From: Paulinella micropora
Lineage: Eukaryota > Cercozoa > Imbricatea > Euglyphida
Length of the DNA stretch: 27,726 nucleotides
Direction of reading: 5' to 3'
Assembly (NCBI GenBank): GCA_009731375.1
Contig: BJOX01000045.1
Coordinates: forward strand, 1,023,912-1,051,637
In this document: positions 1-8,670 of the stretch, one piece after another
Layout of the letters: every line of letters starts with the position of its first letter
Numbering within the stretch: the first letter of the stretch is position 1
Made by a program: the position numbers and the translations under genes
Notes under the pieces: generated by a model
Database searches by the model: none
What the model was told of the DNA's origin: nothing
Seen by the model: the letters and a program-made list of their open reading frames with translations, nothing else

Positions 1-4
1 CATT

Positions 5-7
<3 letters not shown>

Positions 8-85
<78 letters not shown>
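8..85. repeat. (AAT)n microsatellite
   Basis: Uninterrupted AAT trinucleotide array at the left edge. It adjoins the first copy of a short SINE-like sequence, in the same arrangement as the other (TAA)n arrays between 1 and 2040. Confidence 0.95.
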
Positions 86-130
86 GTGTATCTCCTGCCA
101 ATTGCTGAGCCAAAAGGCCATGTGCATCCA

Positions 131-133
<3 letters not shown>
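86..133 (-). repeat. SINE-like 3' end fragment, copy 1
   Basis: About 48 bp, repeated identically at 179-226 with an AAT array between. The left edge follows AATA and begins GTGTATCTCCTGCCAATTGC. It looks distantly like the left end of the SINE copies at 517 and 863, which begin GTGCTTCTCTGTCAATGGC. Minus orientation is inferred from that likeness. Confidence 0.5.
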
Positions 134-178
<45 letters not shown>

Positions 179-350
179 GTGTATCTCCTGCCAATTGCTG
201 AGCCAAAAGGCCATGTGCATCCAGTCCTCCATTCCATAAGGAAAGTCTCCACACCAATCGGTGGAATAAAGGAAGTGACGGCATAGAATATTACTCTAGG
301 AGCTTTATACCAATCAGCCCATGAAAAGGACCGATGGCCTATGTACTCCC

Positions 351-353
<3 letters not shown>
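179..353 (-). repeat. Diverged SINE-like element with (TTA)n tail
   Basis: A longer copy of the sequence at 86-133, about 175 bp, bounded on both sides by AAT/TAA arrays. Its left third aligns loosely with the tRNA-derived SINE family in this window, including CAT-TGCAT-CC and CCTCCAT blocks. The right part differs, and its minus strand starts with GGGAGTACATAGGCCATCGG, which could be a decayed A box. I infer a separate SINE subfamily that shares the 3' tail. It could also be an unrelated insert. Confidence 0.4.
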
Positions 354-401
<48 letters not shown>

Positions 402-434
402 ATATGTAATAATAATGATAATAATGATAATTAT

Positions 435-516
<82 letters not shown>
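352..516. repeat. (TAA)n / (AAT)n microsatellite
   Basis: Trinucleotide arrays interrupted by a short CATATGTAATAATGATAATG patch near 400-435. They sit directly against the tail end of the SINE at 517. Confidence 0.95.
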
Positions 517-650
517 GTGCCTCTCTGTCAATGGCTGATGCAAATCTGCACATGCGCCTCCATCGTCTCACCCGTGAGGGGAGTACGAAGAATTGACGAT
601 AAGCTCTAATGACACCCCCGCAAGGGCAGTTCCAACACTTCCAGACGGGC
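517..650 (-). mobile_element. tRNA-derived SINE, 3' portion, runs into gap
   Basis: Begins GTGCCTCTCTGTCAATGGC and matches the body of the copies at 863, 1745 and 14326. The sequence is lost at the N gap from 651, so the tRNA-like head on the minus strand is not visible. The tail side abuts an AAT array. Confidence 0.8.
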
Positions 651-862
651 NNNNNNNNNNNNNNNNNNNNNNNNNNNNNNNNNNNNNNNNNNNNNNNNNN
701 NNNNNNNNNNNNNNNNNNNNNNNNNNNNNNNNNNNNNNNNNNNNNNNNNNNNNNNNNNNNNNNNNNNNNNNNNNNNNNNNNNNNNNNNNNNNNNNNNNNN
801 NNNNNNNNNNNNNNNNNNNNNNNNNNNNNNNNNNNNNNNNNNNNNNNNNNNNNNNNNNNNNN
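651..862. other. Assembly gap (212 N)
   Basis: Unknown bases between two copies of the same SINE. A gap here is expected if identical repeats and AAT arrays could not be joined. Confidence 0.99.
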
Positions 863-1093
863 GTGCTTCTCTGTCAATGGCTGATGCAAATCTGCACATG
901 CGCCTCCATCGTCTCACCCGTGAGGGGAGTACATAGAATTGACGATAGGCTCTAATGACACCCCCGCAAGGGCAGTTCCAACACTTCCAGACGGACCGGT
1001 ATGTTCAATGAAAATACTGGTGGCACCGACGGGAATCGAACTGGCGACAGGGCCCAGATGGTAGAACTTGACCACTGGGCTATCACGGTGTCC

Positions 1094-1094
<1 letters not shown>
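863..1094 (-). mobile_element. tRNA-derived SINE, full-length copy
   Basis: About 232 bp. On the minus strand it opens with a tRNA-like head: an A-box match TAGCCCAGTGGT at 1082-1071 and a B-box match AGTTCGATTCCC at 1042-1031. A unique body follows, ending in AGAGAAGCAC and a (TTA)n tail. These are the internal RNA polymerase III promoter boxes expected of a SINE. It encodes no protein; a LINE partner would supply reverse transcriptase, but none is seen here. Right side: a fresh TAA array begins directly after TGTCCA. Confidence 0.85.
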
Positions 1095-1144
<50 letters not shown>

Positions 1145-1146
1145 GT
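1095..1146. repeat. (TAA)n microsatellite
   Basis: Uninterrupted array between a SINE head and the palindrome-rich element at 1150. Confidence 0.95.
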
Positions 1147-1149
1147 ATC

Positions 1150-1319
1150 TAAGTGCATGGACATAGCGTTACCAATCGGTAACAGCGCGTTGCCAATTGG
1201 TAATTTTGTTACGCAAATACGGAAATATTGTGCACAAGAAAAAAAAACGTTGGCAATTGGTAACTAAAAACGTTGCCAATTGGCAACCAAAATTGCAAAT
1301 TGGCAATTTCATGCACTTA
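1150..1319. mobile_element. Palindrome-rich MITE-like element
   Basis: About 170 bp bounded by inverted TAAGTGCATG (1150-1159) and CATGCACTTA (1310-1319). Inside are several self-complementary blocks built on CCAATTGG, such as GTTGCCAATTGGCAAC near 1272 and GTTACCAATCGGTAAC near 1169. There is no ORF. It lies within TAA repeats, so a TAA or TA target duplication cannot be told from background. Read as a non-autonomous DNA transposon; a cruciform-forming satellite is the alternative. Confidence 0.5.
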
Positions 1320-1367
1320 AACAATAATAACTTGATAATAATAATAATAATAATCATAATAATAATA

Positions 1368-1664
<297 letters not shown>

Positions 1665-1744
1665 ATTATCACTGGCATGCCAGAATAATCATGAACAATC
1701 ATGAAGAATACTAATAAGAATAATAATAATAATAATCAATAATA

Positions 1745-1976
1745 GTGCTTCTCTGTCAATGGCTGATGCATTTCTGCACATGCGCCTCCATCGTCTCACC
1801 CGTAAGGGGAGTACGAAGAAATGACGATAGGCTCTAATGACACCCCCGCAAGGACAGTTCCAACACTTCCAGACGGACCGGTATGTTCAATGAAAATACT
1901 GGTGGCACCGACGGGAATCGAACTGGCGACAGGGCCCAAATAATAGAACTTGACCACTGGGCTATCACGGTGTCCA
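1745..1976 (-). mobile_element. tRNA-derived SINE, full-length copy
   Basis: About 232 bp, nearly identical to the copy at 863. Differences include GCATTTC for GCAAATC in the body and CCAAATAATAG for CCAGATGGTAG in the head. It ends TGTCCA, then AATAATC and a new TAA array. Confidence 0.85.
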
Positions 1977-1983
1977 AATAATC

Positions 1984-2044
<61 letters not shown>

Positions 2045-2059
2045 ATGATAATGATAATA

Positions 2060-2101
2060 GGCACCGACGGGAATCGAACTGGCGACAGGGCCCAGATGGT
2101 A
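2060..2101 (-). mobile_element. SINE head fragment
   Basis: Only GGCACCGACGGGAATCGAAC through CAGATGGT survives, meaning the B-box half of the tRNA-like head. TAA-type arrays lie on both sides (1978-2058 and 2102-2157). Confidence 0.75.
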
Positions 2102-2170
2102 AACAATAATAATAATAATGATGATAATAATAATAATGATAATAATAATATTAATAACGAGTCACCTGGC

Positions 2171-2201
2171 AAGTATTCTATTAAAACAGTGCTTGCGTAA
2201 A
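2171..2201 (+). repeat. 31-bp dispersed motif, copy A
   Basis: Contains TATTAAAACAGTGCTTGCG. Related copies lie at 22243-22275 and 24743-24775, all in the same orientation. Origin unknown. Confidence 0.6.
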
Positions 2202-2337
2202 TATATAATACTATAATATTAATACAATAATAATGATGTCGGAGGGGTATGTGAGTGGTAATACTATGAGAGGGACCGGTATGATACCTGTAACTTCAAT
2301 TCAAGTAATTTAATATTAATATTAAATTATAATTATA

Positions 2338-4488
2338 TCATAATTCTTTAATTTTTTTTACAGCTTTGGAAAGATTTGGAACACTTTCCATCCTATCTAG
2401 AAAGTCGTTGCCAAGCTGCACAAACCCTGCTTGTGCGCTTGAGTTCGCGTTTTGAGATACGACTGCAGCTAGATTAGCGGTAGGATTAGATTTGCTATGT
2501 ACCTGCCGCACCTGCCCTCCCATAGTGCGTTCGCCAGGCATAGACCATATATTGCGTAGGCTACCTATCTCTTTCATATTTGCAATGATATGCTCAACTG
2601 CATGGAAAACATAAGCATGATCAGTTGGAGGTAAGTTAGCTAGTACTAGTCTGCGTACATCTCTTTCCTTCACCATCAACTCTACATACTGACCTGTTAT
2701 GATTCTGGAACCTTCACTACCGAACTTACTGTCAGGATCCATAGCACCAAAAAGCTCACACAACGCTGCCCATGTGTCATAAGCTCCACCTGTCAATCCG
2801 CCTGCAAACCATCAAAGAAAATTAGGGGTATGAGAGGGGTATGGGAGGGTATGACAGGGGTATGAAGAGGGGTATGGGAGGGGTATGGGAGGGGTATGGC
2901 AGGGGTATGAGAGGGGTATGATACCTATATTTTTCGCATCGCTGTAGCAATTAACTGAGTACTTTATGCATTCGTGCATAGTCATGCGACTTTTGGTGCT
3001 ATTCGACTTGGGATCACCAAAAGGCACAGCAGTTGTTGAATAACCAGAGTCTGCACAAAACCTTAACCAGCTCTCATCCATTGCCTTCCAACGTTCTTGT
3101 TTTATCTTGAACAGATTATTTTGAGCCTTGTACCTTAATTTGATTGCTTTATCTGCCTCATACTTTTCTTGTCTCTCTTCTTCCTTTCTTATCTCTGCTT
3201 GTGTTCTTGGTTTATTTTTACATTTTTTAAAAGGTGGAATCGATATAACTCTTTTCCCTTTGAACAAGGGCAACATATAACGCAGAACAATACCATGCCC
3301 AATGCTATGCGCGAAATCTGCATCACATCTTTGTAAACAGGAACGTTCTAACAAAAGCAGGGGACTTTTCCCTGTAAATCCGTTTATTTCTTCCCCACGC
3401 GCGTCAGCTGCAGCGCCATACAGCTCATACTCATCTGTTGTTTTTCTCCTACACGGAGGTTCGTCAACGAGCCAACTAACACGTTTCTTATCTCCATCTA
3501 TTTGCTTTCCTCTGCACCAGCTGTAAGGGCAGCCTCGTACACTTTTGGGGCCGATATGACACATAATGTCACACATAGCTGGCGTGTCGGCACATATAGA
3601 GTAAATGTGTACTTTCTGTTCTACAAGTTCAGTGAAAGTCGCTTCGCACCATGGCCACGCATTACTTAGCTTTTCGCCGTACGGCAAAATGTCAAAAATT
3701 TCAGTGTTCCATTTTCTATTTCTATGTTGTTGTTCAAAGTCCATTACTCTACCAATAGTTAGTGTCTGCGATTTTTTTTTAGCACGCTTACCCTTCTGTA
3801 TCGGGGACGCATCCCATGACCAACAAAGTGACAGCTCCGAATCTACGCAGTGGCACAGCACGGCCAAAGGCACGACCAGTTCGTCCGCGGCCCAGGCCGT
3901 ACACTTGAGCGCTGCACAGCGCGCACAGGGGCCGTTGGTGTCCAGCAAAATGTCTCGGTACGCTATCCGCTGCAATTGCTGGTTATCTTCCATTCTGCAC
4001 ACTGTGCCTGCCACAGCCTCGTGGCGGCCGAGCGCCCCTAGCAGGTCCAGCGCGTTGCGCAGCTGCGCATCAGCCAGCGCGCGGTGGCAGCTTTCCTCGT
4101 CAAGCGAGGTGCCTACCAGAACGGGCGAGACCAGCCTGCCGGCCTCGTGCTCGATCGATGCGTTCAGCGCCGCCGCCCACGCCTCGGCCCGCGCCAAGAA
4201 CTCGTCACGCGCCCGGCCGCGCTTCTCGTCCAAACCGACCAGAACTTCGCGCTCGGCCGAGGCGACCCGAGGACGAGCACTGGTCGGGAAGGAACGGGAC
4301 AGGTCCGTGCGGTCCGTCAGCACGAGCTGGTAGCGACATCTGCAAACGCATGCAGATATCTCTCTGTCTGTTCATGCCTTTCTATCTATCAATCTATCTA
4401 CCTATCTATCTATCCATGTATCTATGCATCTATATCTATATCTATCTATCTATCTATCTATCTATCTACCTATTACCTATTACCTATG

Positions 4489-4548
<60 letters not shown>

Positions 4549-4549
4549 G

Positions 4550-4581
<32 letters not shown>

Positions 4582-4699
4582 CCTACCTATCTAGCCACCT
4601 ACCCAACCACCTACCTACCTACCCATCCACCCACCCACCTACCTACCTACCTACCTACCGACCTACCTACCTACCTCTAAATACCTACCTATACATCTA

Positions 4700-4748
<49 letters not shown>

Positions 4749-4865
4749 GAGCTTATGCTCATTCCCAGCCCGCTACCCAGTCGCCGATTTGCGGCGGGGT
4801 GGAATGGATGCCTATTTCTTCGGATATGCAGAGCTGATAGACCAAACATATCTATCTATCTATCC

Positions 4866-4908
<43 letters not shown>

Positions 4909-5002
4909 AGCTGGCCGGGATACAGCCATACCTTTGGCCGTACATGCAATTGCCCTGCTGGAAATATGCACATGGTTTCTGATAGTTCTGATAGTCGGCC
5001 AT
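2338..5002 (-). CDS. CCCH zinc finger / CACTA-type transposase-like protein, three exons
   Basis: My model joins exons 5002-4932, 4339-2925 and 2801-2338, giving 649 residues. Exon 1 starts ATG and breaks inside a zinc finger; exon 2 restores it as CAYFQQGNCMYGQRC, a C-x7-C-x5-C spacing. The expected fourth ligand, His after three residues, is Leu (CTC). Exon 2 carries a Cys-rich part (CARCAALKC), then ADTPAMCDIMCHIG, GCPYSWCRGK, GFTGKSPLLLL and DFAHSIGHGIVLRYML, in the order found in Transposase_21 (CACTA/EnSpm) proteins. Exon 3 has LPPTDHAYVFHAVEHI and MPGERTMGG, like the DUF4218 part of such proteins. Both splice joins keep frame exactly (phases 2 and 1). I see no CACTA terminal repeats. 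It may be a transposase, a domesticated gene or a host CCCH gene fused to one. Confidence 0.6.
2802..2924 (-). other. Intron 2, filled by CATACCCC minisatellite
   Basis: 123 bp. The donor is AG|GTATCATACC and the acceptor TTTGCAG|G. Splicing joins the exon 2 frame to exon 3 with one carried base, making a Gly codon. From about 2820 to 2925 the plus strand is a run of GAGGGGTATGG-type units about 10-11 bp long. Confidence 0.65.
4340..4931 (-). other. Intron 1, mostly (GATA)n
   Basis: 592 bp with donor AAAG|GTATGG and acceptor TTTGCAG|A. It holds two (TATC)n stretches on the plus strand (about 4380-4750 and 4851-4908), with ACCT-type variants near 4580-4680, and a 90-bp dispersed element between them. 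The acceptor is the same as that of intron 2. Confidence 0.6.
4755..4846 (+). repeat. About 90-bp element with (TATC)n on its right, copy 1
   Basis: Contains CCCGCTACCCAGTCGCC, GCGGCGGGGTGGAATGG and TCTTCGGATATGCAGAGCTG. A second copy lies in opposite orientation at 19165-19262, also ending in a TATC-type array. This resembles a short retroposon 3' end with a tetranucleotide tail. It also sits inside intron 1 of the minus-strand gene. Confidence 0.6.
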
Positions 5003-5045
5003 GCAGCAACCAAGTGCTTCCGGGGAGCAAGCCCCAAAAGAACTA

Positions 5046-5082
5046 AAGCACACACACACACGCACACACGCACACATACACA

Positions 5083-5153
<71 letters not shown>
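5046..5153. repeat. (CA)n, (CT)n and (TA)n arrays
   Basis: Three adjoining dinucleotide arrays: CA about 5046-5083, CT about 5084-5114, TA about 5115-5153. They lie just upstream of the minus-strand start codon at 5002. Confidence 0.9.
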
Positions 5154-5154
<1 letters not shown>

Positions 5155-6340
5155 CATAACATAACACAACATAACATAAAATAACATAACATAACGTGAC
5201 GTAACGTAACGTAACGTAACGTGGCATGGCATGAACATGAACATGTACAGGGAACATGGAACATGGAGTATGGAGTATGGAGTATGGAGTATCGAGTATG
5301 GAGTTTGGAATATGGAATGTGGAATGTGGAATATGGAATATTGAATATGGAATATGGAATATGGAATATGGAATATGGAAAATGATACATGATAAATGAT
5401 ATGATGAACGATAAATGATAAATGATGAATGATGAATGATATATGATATATGGTATATGACGTATGACGTATGACGTATGACGTATGATGTATGACGTAC
5501 GACGTACGACGTATGACGTATGACGTGTGAAGTATGACGTATGATGTATGACACATGACACACGACACATGACACATGACACATGACATATGACATATGA
5601 CATATGACACATGACACATGACATATGACATATGACATATGACATATGACATATGAAATATGACATATGAAATATGACATATGACATATGACATATGACA
5701 TATGACATATGACATATGACATGATATGACATGACGTGACGTGACGTGACGTGACATGACATGACATGATATGATATGACATGACATGACATGACATGAT
5801 ATGATATGATATGACATGACATAACATGACATGACATATGACATATGACATATTATAGATGATAGATGATAGATGAGAGATGAGAGATGATAGATGGTGT
5901 ATGATGTATGATGTATGATATATGATATATGATATATGATATATGGTATATGGTATATGGTATATGGTGTATGGTGTATGGTGTATGGTATAGGGTATAG
6001 GGTATATGGTATATGATATATGGTATAGGTATATCATATATCATATATCATATATCTATCATACATCATATACCATATACCATATACCATATACCATATA
6101 CCATATATCATATATCATATAGGTATATGATATATGATATATGATATATGGTATATTGTATATGGTATATGGTATATGGTATATGGTATATGATGTATGA
6201 TAGATATATGATATATGATATATGATATATGATATATGATATATGATATATGATATGTGATATATGATATGTGATATGAGATATGATACGATACGATATG
6301 ATATGATACGATATGATATGATATGATATGATACGATAGA
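5154..6340. repeat. Long tandem array with a drifting repeat unit
   Basis: About 1.2 kb of 5- to 7-bp units that change step by step: AACAT, then AACGT, GGAGTAT, GGAATAT, GACGTAT, GACATAT, GACAT, GATAGAT, GGTATAT, GATATAT and GATAC. No gene is visible. Open frames through it (Tyr-His-Ile-Ser patterns) are artefacts of the repeat. Confidence 0.9.
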
Positions 6341-6343
6341 TAT

Positions 6344-6375
<32 letters not shown>

Positions 6376-6413
6376 GTAGGTAGGGGAGGTAGGTAGGTAG
6401 ATAGGTAGATAGG

Positions 6414-6444
<31 letters not shown>

Positions 6445-6486
6445 ATAGATAAATAGATAGATAGATAGATAGATAGATATGTAGGT

Positions 6487-6548
<62 letters not shown>
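6341..6548. repeat. (GATA)n with GGTA variants
   Basis: Tetranucleotide array that replaces the rest of the reverse transcriptase of the minus-strand retroelement. The junction with coding sequence is at about 6549. Confidence 0.9.
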
Positions 6549-8592
6549 GCTTGGGGACGATTTTCGGTTGAGAGACAATCGGAGATGTAGATCTCTCAAT
6601 AAAGTCCTCATTGAGCAACTGTCTCACGTTCTCCTCCGCTATCTTCGCCTCATGTATGCTCAAATTTGCCCTCCGCGGTGCCGGAGATGGCTCCGCACCC
6701 GGTATCTTGTAAATGACAGCAGTGAAGTCCTCCGACTTTACACCACCTGCCCGAGGAGGGTCGAAAATTTCTCTGTACGCCTCCATCTTAGCTTTGAGAA
6801 GCTCCTTCTCTCTCTCCGTACCCACTCCTTCTTCTAAAATTTTCCGCGCCGCCGCTTGGAAATCTTCCTCCGACATCTTCTTATGTTCTTTGAGGGGCGC
6901 TAAGTCCTCCTCCAAACTCAAATCTTCCTCGGACAAATCGTCCAGTCCCGTCCGTTCATACGTGACTGTGTCCGGCTCATCATCATGACCGAGTCCGACA
7001 AGCATATCAATAAGGTTCGCGTATTGTATCGGAGCCTTACGGGTGTAGAAACCATCAAAGCATGTGAAAGCTTGAGGTATCAATTTTAACTTGTCCTGGG
7101 CTCTGAGCTTCCGCTTGTATGCACTGCTCTGCTCCCGAGACCCGAGTCGACAAGCCACCACTAACTGTTGCTTGCGAGAGGGAACCGGTATAGGATGATC
7201 AATAAGCCGGTCCCTTATCTCCTGTGCCCATATCGCCTTCTCATTGTACGGCAGAATGACAGTATACGGCTTGTTACTCTCAAATAGAGTCCGTAGACAC
7301 TTTTTCACTTCAGTTAATGAGCGCGGCCAGGTAGGCACATCGCCCCAAAAGTTCGTGATAAAAGTTTTAATGTCATCCTCTGGAGTATCGGGGATACGCC
7401 CCTTCCTCCTTGGCACAAACGCCTCTCTCTTTTCATCTGACATCTTTGCGTGGTAACAGTAGCCATTAGTAATATGGACATCTGCCCCACCACCTTCTGC
7501 GAATCTGGCCAACGACGGGCACTGTTTCGCAACACATATTATCTCCTCATTACGCGCTACGATTAAGTCATCAATAGACTTTTTGTCCCATGCGGGAATC
7601 GTAACCGTATACGCCTGCATCTCCGTCTCCCAATTGTCGGTCCAGGACAGTTCGTCCGGCACTGTGACATAGGGGTGTACATAGGCTTCAGTTGCCTCAT
7701 GTACGAAGGCCAACCTTTTTCTCTCCGTTGCTAGACTCAGCTCAAAAGCCTCGTATGAGTCAGTAGCAGTCATCGGATTAATATCCTCCTTCTCTCCATT
7801 CTTCACTCCATAAATTACTCGCCGTGCGGCGCAATCGATCACTGCCCCCATCGTAGCCAATTGGTCATACGACAGCAGGATTGAACCGTGGTAATCGGGG
7901 ACAACATAGAGGTCCGCACGATATACTCGACCGGATTTCAATTTGAAAATTAATGTGACGATGCCCGTAATTTCCGTACGGCTGCCTACCCCTTTTAGGG
8001 TCCCCTTTGTTTTTCTAATATTTTTGTCAACCCATGTCCGGTGACTATTCAAAAACTTCTGGCCGACAATATTAATATTCGCCATCGTATCATTACCAAC
8101 TTTTAATGTGGTTTGTAAAGTTTCACAAAAGAGGTCAGTGTAGCATAGCGCGTCCGGTCTATGTATACTAGCCGCTAGCACATGAATTTTTTGTTCTAGG
8201 GTTTTGAGTCTAAGCTCAAGTTCCTTGTCCTCCTTCCGTTCTTCCCTCTTTTCCTCCAACTTAACTTCTTGAGTCTCCGGGGCTTCCGGTATCTCAAGTG
8301 TCCGCTTGACAGAGTCCGGTACACTAGATGTACACTTGTCTACCGTAGAGACGGTTGCGTCCTTTGGCGGGGGAACGGTCCGCTGCTTCTTCGTAGGCGG
8401 AGACCTAGCCTTCAGTTGCGGCTTCCTCTCCTCCATCGCCTTCTTCGCCTTCCTATTCGCATCATTTATCATATTAGCTCTCGAAGGATGAACTAGCAAA
8501 TGCTTACCTTGAGGTTTGTGAGGCTGTGTGCCTTCAACTTCACGTCTAGGAGGAACGGAACCGTTCATATCCTGTTCAGCAACAGTAGGCAT
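6549..8592 (-). CDS. pol: Ty3/gypsy-like Pol fragment: protease and start of reverse transcriptase
   Basis: About 681 residues from ATG 8592 before the frame enters (GATA)n. Residues 1-140 are charged and coiled-coil prone. Around 168 the sequence reads DTMANINIV, matching the retropepsin DTGAS-x-N-h-I site but with Met for Gly; SILLSYDQLATMGAVID near 237-253 matches the C-terminal half of that fold. From about 600, a gypsy-type RT entry appears: YREIFDPPRAGG, then RQLLNEDFIERSTSP and KIVPKP. The catalytic RT blocks, RNase H and integrase are missing. The frame is open upstream to the UGA at 8670-8668 and is the same frame as the end of gag. Family assignment rests on motif order. Confidence 0.75.
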
Positions 8593-8664
8593 AACTGTGA
8601 CTGTCGGATTAAAAAGAACAGTTTTTATCTCCTTCTTTCTCTTCTCCTCCTCCCTCTTTTCCTC

Positions 8665-8670
8665 CCGTCA
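8665..8670 (-). promoter_or_regulatory. In-frame UGA-CGG between gag and pol, candidate readthrough site
   Basis: The last gag segment ends in GAA-TGA, and the next codon is CGG in the same frame as pol. The frame stays open for 25 codons until the pol ATG. UGA followed by CGG is the known type II leaky-stop context of some RNA viruses. The downstream 30 bases are purine-rich. The only obvious pairing is a weak AAAAA/TTTTT hairpin, so a structural stimulator is not evident. Confidence 0.5.

Noticed and set aside
86-609. Asn/Ile-rich open frames over the (AAT)n arrays
   Set aside because: They are only translations of trinucleotide repeats and SINE sequence.
1027-1094. A functional tRNA gene at the SINE head
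   Set aside because: A and B boxes are present, but the T stem has mismatches, the D arm does not close, and the unit is repeated as part of a longer element.
2190-2195. CAGTG as the end of a CACTA transposon
   Set aside because: The shared sequence continues past CAGTG in all three copies of the motif, so this is not a terminus.
3605-4333. 242-codon plus-strand ORF opposite the transposase-like gene
   Set aside because: It is the antisense shadow of exon 2. The minus-strand frame has domain motifs and consistent splicing.
4907-6037. A 376-codon minus-strand frame of Tyr/His/Ser/Ile repeats
   Set aside because: The frame is open because the tandem array lacks stops. Only the 70-bp zinc-finger exon at its end looks real.
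6108-6548. IYLSIYLS tails continuing the pol frame
   Set aside because: Pure (GATA)n translation, not part of the reverse transcriptase.
8668-8670. UGA as a sense codon in a variant nuclear code
   Set aside because: No other in-frame UGA is needed in the modelled genes, and the spliced transposase-like ORF ends at a UGA.
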